Assembly (NCBI GenBank): GCA_024401435.1
Contig: JAKSLB010000006.1
Coordinates: 84,369 to 148,368, forward strand
DNA length: 64,000 nt
Reading direction: 5' to 3'
DNA from: Paludibacteraceae bacterium
GTDB taxonomy: Bacteria; Bacteroidota; Bacteroidia; Bacteroidales; Paludibacteraceae
The notes under the pieces were generated by a model that was not told the DNA's origin, did no database searches, and saw only the letters and a program-made list of their open reading frames with translations. Each line of letters starts with the position of its first letter. The first letter of the stretch is position 1. A program made the translations under genes and the position numbers. Shown here piece after piece: positions 17,685-26,326 of the stretch.

Positions 17685-18928
17685 TAAAAAAATATACAAT
17701 ATTGATGATTATGGTTCTCGGTTATGTTAGTGGCATATGGGCACAACATAATACGAGTTCTCCGTATACTAGATATGGTTATGGAAACATATTGGACGGA
17801 GGTTTTGGTCAAGCGAGAGCCATGGGAGGAATCTCATATGGAGTAAGAGATAAAAGTTATATAAATCCTAATAACCCAGCATCTTACACGTCTATAGATT
17901 CTTTGACTTTTAGAATGGATGCCGGAGTCAGTTTTCAAGTTTCTCGTTTTGACGGAACAGATGTGTCGGAAACTGCAGGTGATGGTAATTTGGAGTTTAT
18001 AGCATTTCAATTTCCTATCAAGAAATGGGTTGCTTTTAGTTTTGGATTGATGCCATATTCAATTGTTGGATATGATTATCAAATGACACAAGAAGTGCCT
18101 TCGTCTATATCTGCAGGATCTTTGAAAAATACATATAAATATGAAGGATCTGGAGGTATAACACAGTTGTATGCTGGATTAGCATTCCGTCCTATCAAGT
18201 ATATTTCATTGGGTGGTAATTTCCAATTTAATTTTGGTAGTGTAACACATACTAGTATGTCTACATTCCCGATAAATTATTACTATTCCACCACGATGGA
18301 ACGAAAATTTCAGGTAAAGGATATTTCAGGAAATTTTGGCTTGCAGGTGGAAGTGCCGATTAAAGAAAAGCATAAATTGTCTTTGGGTGGTGTGTTTCAG
18401 ATGGAGTCGCAAATGAATACGGATGCGACACAAACAATTATCACTACAGATACGATAGTATTGAATTTTGATAATAATTTTGACACTCCCATGTATTTTG
18501 GTGCGGGATTTGTATATACTTATTTAGAAGAGTTCTTATTCGGATTTGATTATAAAAGAGAAGTTTGGTCTGATGCTAGATTCTTTGGAGAAACTCCATT
18601 TACGGATCGTAATAAATTCTGTATAGGAGCGCAGTATCTTCCAGATGCAAATGGAAGAGCCTATTTCCAAAGAGTGGCATATCGTCTTGGTGCCAATTTT
18701 TCATCGTCATATTATAAGGTGAATGGAGAACAGTTGAATTTATTCTCGTTGACAACAGGTTGGGGATTTCCTTTAAAGAAAGGTTTAAATCCAACAATGA
18801 TTAATATTTCATTTGAATATGGTCATAACGGAGCAATAAAAGACAATCAGTTGCGAGAACAATATTTTAAATTCACCTTGAATGCGACAATAAATGAAAG
18901 GTGGTTTGTAAAGAGAAAGTTGAATTAA
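17681..18928 (+). CDS. Outer membrane beta-barrel protein, FadL/OmpP1-like
   Basis: 415 residues with a signal peptide ending near GIWAQ. The mature N-terminus (SSPYTRYGYGNI ... ARAMGGISYG ... NPNNPASYTS) is typical of Bacteroidetes proteins related to the FadL/OmpP1 transport family, and the rest alternates short hydrophobic strands with polar turns as in a barrel. The cargo is unknown. The start overlaps the coaX stop by 4 bases, so translation is probably coupled. Assignment is by recognition of the N-terminal pattern; the exact family could differ. Confidence 0.7.
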   Translation: MIKKYTILMIMVLGYVSGIWAQHNTSSPYTRYGYGNILDGGFGQARAMGGISYGVRDKSYINPNNPASYTSIDSLTFRMDAGVSFQVSRFDGTDVSETAGDGNLEFIAFQFPIKKWVAFSFGLMPYSIVGYDYQMTQEVPSSISAGSLKNTYKYEGSGGITQLYAGLAFRPIKYISLGGNFQFNFGSVTHTSMSTFPINYYYSTTMERKFQVKDISGNFGLQVEVPIKEKHKLSLGGVFQMESQMNTDATQTIITTDTIVLNFDNNFDTPMYFGAGFVYTYLEEFLFGFDYKREVWSDARFFGETPFTDRNKFCIGAQYLPDANGRAYFQRVAYRLGANFSSSYYKVNGEQLNLFSLTTGWGFPLKKGLNPTMINISFEYGHNGAIKDNQLREQYFKFTLNATINERWFVKRKLN

Positions 18929-18949
18929 TAACATTAAAAACTAGAAGAA

Positions 18950-20308
18950 ATGAATACGAAAGTAGTAATATTAGGCACAATGATGACAGTTTCATGTGCA
19001 TCATTTGCTGTAACGGGCGCTCAGAATGGTTCTAAATACGGAACAGGGCAGGATAGTGTGGATTGCGTTCAAAACTTGAGTTTAACTTCCCAATATGCTA
19101 AACAAGGAGATTATAAGAGTGCAGCTGATTTTTGGGAGAAATGTTATGCTAATTGTCCTCAATCCTCAAAGAATATCTATATTTATGGAGTAAAAATTGT
19201 GGCATATCAACTTCAAAACGAAAAGGATCCTGCAAAACAAGGTGTCTTGTTTAATAAGTTGATGGGATTGTATGATGATCGTGCAAAATATTTTGGTAAT
19301 GATCGAAAAATGAATAAAAATCAGATCTTAGCTGATAAGGCTTTGGATTATATCAAATATGTACCAGCATCACGTGATCCAGAAAAGAAGATGGCATATC
19401 AATGGTTAACAGAGGTAATTGATAAAGAAGGTTCAAATTGTAAAGCTTCTGTGTTCCAGAATTTCTTTGCTTTGTCAGATTCATATTTTAAAGCAAATAA
19501 GGATGGATTCCGTCAAACATATATTAATGATTATTTGAAATTGGGTCCATTGTTGACAGAACGTATTAATTCAGGTGACGAGAAAGATTCTGCGAATTAT
19601 TCTATTGTTAAAGGTGTGGTAGATGCAGCATTTGCACAATCTGGTGCAGCTGATTGTAAAACATTAGATGGTGTTTATGCATCTCAGTTGGATACAAAGA
19701 AAAATGACAAAGATTTCTTAAACATGGTATTGAAGTTATATTCAATCGCAGATTGTGAGGAATCTTCAGTATATTTCAAAGCTTCTGCATATAAGCATGC
19801 AATTGATCCAACGGCAGGTTCTGCTATGGGTCTAGCTGCACAAGCTTATATGAAGAAAGATAGATCCACAGCTTTGAATTATTTTAAGCAAGCAGTAGAT
19901 TTGGAAACAGATAAAGAAATGAAATCTAAATTACAAATTAAGATTGCAACAATCTATAAGGAGTTAGGAAATTATTCTGCATCTCGTGAAGCTGCAAGAG
20001 CTGCGATCAATTATCAAGCAAATAATTCTAAAGCATATATTATTATTGCAATGCTATATGCAGAGTACAATTCATCCATTGCAGATGATGCTACGATTAA
20101 ACAAACTGCATATTGGGCTGCTGTAGATAAATTGGAAAAAGCAAAAGCAGTAGATCCATCATGTGCTGCAACTGTAAATAAGATGATATCTCAATATAAA
20201 GAGGTATTCCCTGTTAAATCTGAGTTGTTTATGAGAAATATCAAGGAGGGGGATTCTTATACAGTACCTGGATGGATTGGAGAAAAAACAACTGTAAGAG
20301 GTAAGTAA
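18950..20308 (+). CDS. Secreted TPR protein
   Basis: 452 residues. The N-terminus has a hydrophobic stretch with a possible export signal (VVILGTMMTVSCASFAVTGAQ). Tetratricopeptide-like repeats are visible at about residues 45-80 (GDYKSAADFWEKCY), 285-320 (DRSTALNYFKQAV) and 320-370 (GNYSASREAARAAI). TPRs mediate protein contacts; the partner is unknown. It sits between the barrel protein and lptC in what looks like one transcription unit, which suggests an envelope-assembly role, but that is only contextual. The start is 21 bases after the previous stop. Confidence 0.75.
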   Translation: MNTKVVILGTMMTVSCASFAVTGAQNGSKYGTGQDSVDCVQNLSLTSQYAKQGDYKSAADFWEKCYANCPQSSKNIYIYGVKIVAYQLQNEKDPAKQGVLFNKLMGLYDDRAKYFGNDRKMNKNQILADKALDYIKYVPASRDPEKKMAYQWLTEVIDKEGSNCKASVFQNFFALSDSYFKANKDGFRQTYINDYLKLGPLLTERINSGDEKDSANYSIVKGVVDAAFAQSGAADCKTLDGVYASQLDTKKNDKDFLNMVLKLYSIADCEESSVYFKASAYKHAIDPTAGSAMGLAAQAYMKKDRSTALNYFKQAVDLETDKEMKSKLQIKIATIYKELGNYSASREAARAAINYQANNSKAYIIIAMLYAEYNSSIADDATIKQTAYWAAVDKLEKAKAVDPSCAATVNKMISQYKEVFPVKSELFMRNIKEGDSYTVPGWIGEKTTVRGK

Positions 20309-20316
20309 AATAGACA

Positions 20317-20886
20317 GTGAAATACGAAAGAATAATAAAAGGACATATGGCAGTTGCATTAGCAATTGCTATATGTTTTTTTGTCTCTTGCTCAGAAAAG
20401 AAAGAGATGGTGGATATACCATCGGATCGAAGTGAAATAGCAAGATTAACGGCAACAGATGTCATAACATTAGTCTCAGACTCTGGAATTACAAGATATA
20501 GAATTAATGCAAAGGTTTGGAAGGTCTATGATAAGGCAGAAGATCCATATTGGGATTTCCCCAAAGGAATTCATTTTGATCGTTTTGATCCAAATATGAA
20601 TGTTGATGCGGAAATAGAGAGTAAGGTTGCCGTGTATTATACAACAAGAAAATTTTGGGATTTAAGAGATAGTGTTCATGCTATGAATTTGCAGGGAGAA
20701 CATTTTGAATGTGACCAATTGTTTTGGGATGAAAAAGAGGAGCGTGTGTATTCAAATGGAAAAATTAAAATCACGCAACAGGATAAAATAATTTATGGAC
20801 AGGGTTTTGAATCGAATCAAACCTTCACGAAATATGTGATAAAAAAACCAGAAGGGATTTTCCCTGTTGAAGATAAAGCAGAGTAA
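20317..20886 (+). CDS. lptC: LPS export protein LptC
   Basis: 189 residues, using a GTG start 8 bases after the previous stop. GTG is preferred over the ATG at 20347 because it supplies the basic n-region (KYERIIKGH) of the signal. A lipobox-like FFVSC suggests a lipoprotein form, as seen in Bacteroidetes LptC. The C-terminal half has the repeated beta-strand pattern of the LptC/OstA fold (HFECDQLFWDEKEERVYSNGKIKI). In the Lpt pathway it links the inner-membrane ABC transporter to the periplasmic bridge. lptE, the outer-membrane partner, is at 31426 in this window. Confidence 0.85.
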   Translation: MKYERIIKGHMAVALAIAICFFVSCSEKKEMVDIPSDRSEIARLTATDVITLVSDSGITRYRINAKVWKVYDKAEDPYWDFPKGIHFDRFDPNMNVDAEIESKVAVYYTTRKFWDLRDSVHAMNLQGEHFECDQLFWDEKEERVYSNGKIKITQQDKIIYGQGFESNQTFTKYVIKKPEGIFPVEDKAE

Positions 20887-20893
20887 CTTTTTT

Positions 20894-20901
20894 TAACTTT
20901 G
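20894..20901 (+). promoter_or_regulatory. -7 box (TAACTTTG) ahead of the foldase gene
   Basis: TAnnTTTG starting 8 bases after the lptC stop. An imperfect hairpin at about 20921-20948 (GTACGA with TCGTAC) lies between it and the start codon, so the foldase may have its own structured leader or the hairpin may partly terminate lptC transcripts. Confidence 0.4.
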
Positions 20902-20994
20902 TTTAGTTTTTGTTTTTTTGTGTACGAGAAATTTTGTAATTTCGTACGCTATTTTTTAGGAGTTGAATTTAAAACAATATTAATTAACATATAA

Positions 20995-23061
20995 ATGGCT
21001 ACATTAGAGAAAATTAGAAGTCATTCGGTGCTCTTGATTGGTGCTATTGCACTTGCCCTTTTGTGCTTCGTTGTTGGTGATGCTTTGAATAATTCAAGTA
21101 CTTTCTTTAACAATTCAAGATCTCAAGTTGGAGAGGTTGAAGGAGAGAACATGTCTATTGAGAATTTTCAAAAGCAAGTGTCTGTAATGACAAATGTATT
21201 AAAACAATCAGGTCGATCTGTTCAAGATGGAGAGGTTCGTGATGCAGTTTGGAATACGTTTGTTCAATCTTCAGTATTAAATAAAATTTCAGAAGAAACA
21301 GGGTTGTCTGTATCTCCTCTTGAGTTAAAGGAAGCTATCATGGGTGAAAAGACTCATCCTATGTTGAGACAAATTCCTTTGCTTTATAATGAAAGTAATC
21401 AATTTGATCCTAAACGAGTTTTAGCTATTATGGATGAAATGGATGAAAAACCAGAATTAAAGGATATGTGGATGTTTTGGGAGAAAAGAATTGGAGAAGA
21501 AATTCTAACTGAAAAAATCCAAACTTTAGCAATGAATGCAATGACTGCTCCAAAAGCTCAAATTGATTACTTGAACGGAATGAGTGGGAAATCTGTTAAA
21601 TTAGCTTGTGCGGTAAAAGAATACAGAGCTTTGCCAGATTCTTCGTTTGTTCCAACTGATGCAGATAGAAAAGTAAAATATGAAGAACTCAAAGAAATGT
21701 TTAAAACTGATGGTGCGAGATTTATGCAAAGTATTGTATATGCCGTTAATCCAACATCAGATGATTATGCTCAATTTGAAGAAAAGGTAAAATCTGCAGA
21801 GAATGACTTGAAGAATATGAGCGAAGATGAGTTGAAGGTTTATATATCACAAGAGTCTGACGTGGATAGACCATATAATCCTTTTTATCAATCTGAGTCG
21901 GATTTAGATCCTTCATTAAAAGAGTTCGCATTGTCTGCTCGTAAAGATTCTGTACTTCCAACAATATTAGATGGTGATATTTACAAAACTGCAAAAGTTT
22001 TATCTGATGTTATTTTACGCCCAGATTCAGTAAAAGCTAGTCATATATTGGTCGGTGGAACTTCATTAGAATCTGCACGTAATACTGCAGATAGCTTGAT
22101 GAAAGTTTTAAATGCAGGTGCTGATTTCCTTACAGTTGCTATGCAAAATTCTCTTGATAAGACAGTTCGTCAAAATGGTGGAGATTGGGGTTGGATTCGT
22201 GAAGGTCAATTTGGATTGGATACTTTTGATAATGTTATATTCCAATCAAAAGTTGGTGAAATTCATAAATTTGAAACACAAGGTGGTATCTTTATTGTAA
22301 AAGTAACAGATATAACAAAACCAGTTAAAAAAGTTCGTCTTGCTGTAGTTGCAAATAAAGTAGTTCCAAGTCAGGAAACTTATAGAGCTGTATTCGAAAA
22401 AGCTAATTCATTTATTGCAAAGAATGGAACAAAAGAGCAATTTGAAGCAGCAGCAAAAGAAGAGAATTTGTTAATTCGTGAAATCGGTCCAATGTCAGAG
22501 AACCAAAATAATTTATATTATTTGGAAAATTCTCGTCCTATTGTAAAATGGGCATTTGAGGCTAACCTTAATGAAGTTACATCAAAACCATTCGATTGTA
22601 AAAATCAATATGTAATTGGTTATGTAAGTGATGTAATCGAGAAAGGTTATATCCCAATGAAGAATAAAATGGTTCAAGAAAAACTAGATTATTTAGTTCG
22701 TAATGATTTGAAGGCTGAATCTATTATGAAAGATATGAATAACGTATCAGATCTTTCATCATTCGGTGCTATCGATACTGTTACAATTTCTTTCTCTGAT
22801 ATTTCTGTTTCACGTACTGGTGCAGAACCTGCTGTTATAGCTGCAGCATGTAATGCAAATACTAATGACGTTCTTGCTCCTATTAAAGGCGAGAGAGGTG
22901 TATATGCAATCCAAGTACTTGATGTGCAAGATGCCGATCCAGCTAATAATTCTGTAGCTAATAAAGTAAATGGTTCAATTAAATCATATGTTAGTTATAG
23001 TCTATTTAGGTCTTTAATGGATAATGCAGAAAAGACAGATAATCGTTCAAGATTTTATTAA
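20995..23061 (+). CDS. PpiD/SurA-like peptidylprolyl isomerase
   Basis: 688 residues. A single membrane span near residues 12-30 anchors the protein with its bulk in the periplasm, as in PpiD. A SurA_N-type helical domain follows (MSIENFQKQVSVM), and a parvulin-type rotamase domain lies near residues 340-445 (VKASHILVGG, QNGGDWGWIREGQF, FIVKVTDI). A second degenerate parvulin-like segment may be in the C-terminal part (APIKGERGVYAIQVLDV). Such proteins help fold and deliver outer-membrane proteins. A terminator follows at 23081. Confidence 0.9.
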   Translation: MATLEKIRSHSVLLIGAIALALLCFVVGDALNNSSTFFNNSRSQVGEVEGENMSIENFQKQVSVMTNVLKQSGRSVQDGEVRDAVWNTFVQSSVLNKISEETGLSVSPLELKEAIMGEKTHPMLRQIPLLYNESNQFDPKRVLAIMDEMDEKPELKDMWMFWEKRIGEEILTEKIQTLAMNAMTAPKAQIDYLNGMSGKSVKLACAVKEYRALPDSSFVPTDADRKVKYEELKEMFKTDGARFMQSIVYAVNPTSDDYAQFEEKVKSAENDLKNMSEDELKVYISQESDVDRPYNPFYQSESDLDPSLKEFALSARKDSVLPTILDGDIYKTAKVLSDVILRPDSVKASHILVGGTSLESARNTADSLMKVLNAGADFLTVAMQNSLDKTVRQNGGDWGWIREGQFGLDTFDNVIFQSKVGEIHKFETQGGIFIVKVTDITKPVKKVRLAVVANKVVPSQETYRAVFEKANSFIAKNGTKEQFEAAAKEENLLIREIGPMSENQNNLYYLENSRPIVKWAFEANLNEVTSKPFDCKNQYVIGYVSDVIEKGYIPMKNKMVQEKLDYLVRNDLKAESIMKDMNNVSDLSSFGAIDTVTISFSDISVSRTGAEPAVIAAACNANTNDVLAPIKGERGVYAIQVLDVQDADPANNSVANKVNGSIKSYVSYSLFRSLMDNAEKTDNRSRFY

Positions 23062-23080
23062 TCTTTGATAGATAAACATA

Positions 23081-23117
23081 AAAGGCACAGGAGTATTTGC
23101 TCGCTGTGCCTTTTTTT
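23081..23117 (+). terminator. Terminator after the foldase gene
   Basis: Stem AGGCACAG/CTGTGCCT, 13-base loop, then seven T. It overlaps the promoter region of rlmN, whose -7 box begins two bases later. Confidence 0.85.
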
Positions 23118-23118
23118 A

Positions 23119-23126
23119 TAACTTTG
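23119..23126 (+). promoter_or_regulatory. -7 box (TAACTTTG) directly before rlmN
   Basis: The box ends 4 bases before the rlmN ATG, so a transcript starting at the usual distance would be leaderless or nearly so. Confidence 0.5.
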
Positions 23127-23130
23127 CGTT

Positions 23131-24153
23131 ATGGAAGCTTTGTTAGGTAAAACATTAGATGATTTAAAACAAATTGCTACTTCTTTAGGTTTCCCTTCTT
23201 ATGTGGCAAAACAAATAGCAAATTGGATTTATCAGAAGAGAATTAGATCTATTGATCAGATGTCTAATCTCTCTCTCGCTAATCGTCAACGCCTTTCAGC
23301 TATATATGAAGTGGGATTCGTGGAACCTTCTGATGTTCAACAATCTGTTGATGGTACCAAAAAATATTTGTTTAAGGTTGGATCTCATTATATTGAAAGC
23401 GTTTATATACCAGAAGCTGACCGAGCCACTTTATGTGTTTCTACTCAGGTAGGCTGTAAAATGAATTGCTGTTTTTGTGCAACTGGAAAACAGGGATTCT
23501 CAGCTCACTTGTCATCAGCACAGATTTTAAATCAATTGTTTTCGTTGCCTGAATTTGAACAATTGACAAATGTGGTTTTTATGGGAATGGGTGAACCATT
23601 TGATAATACAGAAAATGTTTTAAAGACGTTAGAAATACTTACTTCTGAATATGGATTAGCGTGGAGCCCGAAACGAATTACAGTCTCGACTGTTGGGTTA
23701 ATCCCTGGATTAAAACGATTTTTGGCAGAGTCGAAATGTCATTTGGCTGTAAGTTTACACAATCCTATTCCAGAAGAACGAAAAGAGTTGATGCCAGCAC
23801 AAAAAGCATTCCCAATAGCTGATGTGATTGCAGAAATTAAAAAATATGATTTTTCAGGACAGCGTCGTGTCTCTTTTGAATATACTATGTTTAAAGGTGT
23901 TAATGATCAACCTCGTCATTTGAAGGCTTTAGTTTCACTTTTAGACGGATTAGAGTGCCGTGTTAATTTAATTCGGTTTCATTCAGTCCCAGGTATACCG
24001 TTAGAAGGTACAACGATGCCTCAAATGGAAAAATTTCGGGATGATTTAAATGCAAAAGGTTTAACAACCACTATCAGGAAATCTCGAGGAGAAGATATTT
24101 TCGCTGCGTGTGGATTGTTGTCTACAAAAAAATTAGAACAAGGTAATTCATAA
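23131..24153 (+). CDS. rlmN: Dual-specificity 23S rRNA (A2503)/tRNA (A37) C2-methyltransferase
   Basis: 340 residues. A radical-SAM enzyme with the cluster motif C109-X3-C113-X2-C116 (GCKMNCCFC). It methylates adenine 2503 of 23S rRNA and A37 of some tRNAs through an S-adenosylmethionine radical and a methyl-Cys intermediate. Other family segments are VFMGMGEPFDN, ITVSTVGLIPG, LAVSLHNPIPEER and the C-terminal TTIRKSRGEDIFAACG containing the methyl-accepting Cys. The N-terminal LLGKTLDDLKQIA fits the family start, so the ATG immediately after the -7 box is likely real. First of rlmN-DUF4837-pdxA. Confidence 0.96.
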   Translation: MEALLGKTLDDLKQIATSLGFPSYVAKQIANWIYQKRIRSIDQMSNLSLANRQRLSAIYEVGFVEPSDVQQSVDGTKKYLFKVGSHYIESVYIPEADRATLCVSTQVGCKMNCCFCATGKQGFSAHLSSAQILNQLFSLPEFEQLTNVVFMGMGEPFDNTENVLKTLEILTSEYGLAWSPKRITVSTVGLIPGLKRFLAESKCHLAVSLHNPIPEERKELMPAQKAFPIADVIAEIKKYDFSGQRRVSFEYTMFKGVNDQPRHLKALVSLLDGLECRVNLIRFHSVPGIPLEGTTMPQMEKFRDDLNAKGLTTTIRKSRGEDIFAACGLLSTKKLEQGNS

Positions 24154-24163
24154 ATAAAAAAAT

Positions 24164-25150
24164 ATGAGGAAGAATTTTTTGATATTATTGACTATTATTT
24201 TATGCTTGAATTCATGTAAGGATAATGGCGAGACTTTGTTACCAACAGTTACAGGTGCTGCATATGATATGCTTGTAGTTGGTAGCCCTCAAGTATGGAA
24301 AGACACAGCAGGTAGAGCTTTGTTTGAATTGTTGGATGAAGATACTCCAGGTTTGCCACAATCAGAACCGATGTTTAATATATCATTTATTCCCGAAAGT
24401 CAGTTCGATGGTGTCTTAAAGCCAGCTCGTAATATTTTAATGTTTAAAGTGGATGAACATGCATATACACAAGGAAAGGTACATTATAAGAAAAATAGAT
24501 GGGCTAAAATACAAGCCATCGTTCAGATAACTGCTCCTAATCAAGAAGAGATGAAAAAGGTGATTGAGGAGAAAGGACAAGAGATTATTGATTTCTTTGT
24601 GAATGTAGAGTATGTACGTTCTCTTCAATATTATCGTCGATATTCTAATGGAAAATCAAGACAGTTGGTTATTGATAGTGTTGGTGTTGCATTGTCGATT
24701 CCTGATTTCTTAAACAAGACAAAGGGTGCAGAAAATTTTGCATGGTTGTCAAATGGAAGTTTAGAATCAAGACAAGATGTTGTTGTTTATCGCGTACCAT
24801 ATAAATCACAAGACGATTTTAAAATAGAAAATTTAATAGCCGTAAGAGACTCTTTTTTGAAAATGTATATTGCTGGTCCATCAGAAGGATCATATATGAC
24901 AACTGAATTGGCGAATTATCCTCCGACATATAGAGAAATGGATGTTAATGGAGTTTATTGTATGGAAGTCCGTGGCTTGTGGAAAGTCGAGGGTGATTTT
25001 ATGGGTGGACCGTTTATGAGTAGATCATATTATGACAAGAAGAAAAATGATATAGTGACGGTGGAAACATTTGTTTATGCACCACAACATAAAAAGAGGA
25101 ATAAAATCAGATTGATGGAAGCTATTACAACTTCTGTGGATTTTGAGTAA
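24164..25150 (+). CDS. DUF4837 family lipoprotein
   Basis: 328 residues. Signal peptide with lipobox LNSC (Cys near residue 18), so probably lipid-anchored. The mature part matches the DUF4837 pattern of Bacteroidetes: GAAYDMLVVG, PGLPQSEPMFNIS, ARNILMFKV, and a C-terminal MEVRGLWKVEGDFMGGPFMS. Its function is unknown. It starts 10 bases after rlmN and precedes pdxA, an arrangement I associate with this order (from memory). Confidence 0.85.
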   Translation: MRKNFLILLTIILCLNSCKDNGETLLPTVTGAAYDMLVVGSPQVWKDTAGRALFELLDEDTPGLPQSEPMFNISFIPESQFDGVLKPARNILMFKVDEHAYTQGKVHYKKNRWAKIQAIVQITAPNQEEMKKVIEEKGQEIIDFFVNVEYVRSLQYYRRYSNGKSRQLVIDSVGVALSIPDFLNKTKGAENFAWLSNGSLESRQDVVVYRVPYKSQDDFKIENLIAVRDSFLKMYIAGPSEGSYMTTELANYPPTYREMDVNGVYCMEVRGLWKVEGDFMGGPFMSRSYYDKKKNDIVTVETFVYAPQHKKRNKIRLMEAITTSVDFE

Positions 25151-25157
25151 TTTTTAT

Positions 25158-25165
25158 TATTTTTG
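25158..25165 (+). promoter_or_regulatory. Possible -7 box (TATTTTTG) before pdxA
   Basis: A TAnnTTTG match 17 bases before the pdxA start, in very T-rich DNA, so chance is possible. Confidence 0.35.
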
Positions 25166-25182
25166 TTGAAAATAAAATTTTT

Positions 25183-26256
25183 ATGGAAGAAATAAATAAA
25201 ATAAGAGTTGGTATCACGCAAGGTGATATAAATGGAATTGGATATGAAGTGATAATAAAAACTCTTGCTGATTCTCGTGTGAATGAGTTTTGTGTGCCTA
25301 TTGTATATGGTTCATCAAAAGCTGCTGCATATCATAGAAAAGCTTTGGAAATTGAAAATTTCAATTTAAATGTGATTAATAATCCTACAGAGGCAAATAC
25401 GAAACGATCTAATATTATTAATTGTGGAGATGAGAATATTAAAGTTGAATTAGCTAAATCGACAGAAGAAGCGGGTCAGGCTGCTTTCGTTGCATTGGAA
25501 AGAGCTACAGCAGATTTGAAAAATGGATTAATTGACGTCTTAGTGACAGCTCCTATTAACAAAAAAAATATACAATCTGATCAATTCCATTTCCCTGGTC
25601 ATACGGAATATTTACAGGAGAAGTTTTCAGAAAATGGAGAAAAAGGTCTTACTATGTTGGTAAGTGATGTGCTCCGTGTTGCAGTTGTTACTGGTCATGT
25701 TCCTGTACGTCAAATTTCTTCATATATTACAGTTGATTCTATTGTATCAAAACTACAAGATTTGAATACTTCTTTGAAGCAGGATTTCGCTATTCAACGT
25801 CCTCGTATAGCCGTCTTGGGGTTGAATCCTCATGCTGGAAATAATGGTGTGTTGGGTGATGAAGAGGAGGAAATTATTATACCTGCGATGAAAAAGGCGA
25901 CAGAAATGGGAATCACATGTTTTGGACCTTATCCTGCAGATGGCTTCTTTGGTGCTGGAAGTTTTAAAAATTTTGATGCAGTATTGGCTATGTATCATGA
26001 TCAAGGACAGACACCTTTCAAATGTATTGCAATGGAGAGTGGCGTTAATTATACAGCGAATCTTCCTATTATTAGAACAGCTCCAGCACATGGAACTGCA
26101 TATGATAAAGTAGGAATTGGAAATGCTTCAGAAGAATCATTTAGAAATGCTCTATATTTAGCTTGTGATATATTTAATTGCAGAAAACAATACGTTGAAC
26201 TTTCTAAAAATAAATTGAAAAAACAAGAGGTGGAAATTAGTGGACAAGTAGAGTAG
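25183..26256 (+). CDS. pdxA: 4-hydroxythreonine-4-phosphate dehydrogenase
   Basis: 357 residues. NAD-dependent, metal-requiring oxidation of 4-phosphohydroxy-L-threonine in the DXP-dependent pyridoxal phosphate pathway. The three metal-ligand histidines are visible in FPGHTEYL, LNPHAGNNG and MYHDQGQ. Other family segments are VGITQGDINGIGYEV, LVTAPINK and RTAPAHGTAYD. Lies 32 bases after the DUF4837 gene, with a strong bidirectional terminator after it. Confidence 0.96.
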   Translation: MEEINKIRVGITQGDINGIGYEVIIKTLADSRVNEFCVPIVYGSSKAAAYHRKALEIENFNLNVINNPTEANTKRSNIINCGDENIKVELAKSTEEAGQAAFVALERATADLKNGLIDVLVTAPINKKNIQSDQFHFPGHTEYLQEKFSENGEKGLTMLVSDVLRVAVVTGHVPVRQISSYITVDSIVSKLQDLNTSLKQDFAIQRPRIAVLGLNPHAGNNGVLGDEEEEIIIPAMKKATEMGITCFGPYPADGFFGAGSFKNFDAVLAMYHDQGQTPFKCIAMESGVNYTANLPIIRTAPAHGTAYDKVGIGNASEESFRNALYLACDIFNCRKQYVELSKNKLKKQEVEISGQVE

Positions 26257-26270
26257 TAATACTATCGTAT

Positions 26271-26310
26271 AAAAAACAGGGACGAATCATTTGATTCGTC
26301 CCTGTTTTTT
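26271..26310. terminator. Bidirectional terminator between pdxA and the CotH gene
   Basis: A 19-bp near-perfect stem including flanking A6/T6 (core ACAGGGACGAATCA), with a 2-base loop. It serves pdxA on the plus strand and the convergent secreted-protein gene on the minus strand. Confidence 0.9.
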
Positions 26311-26326
26311 TGTTCTAATTGGATGC

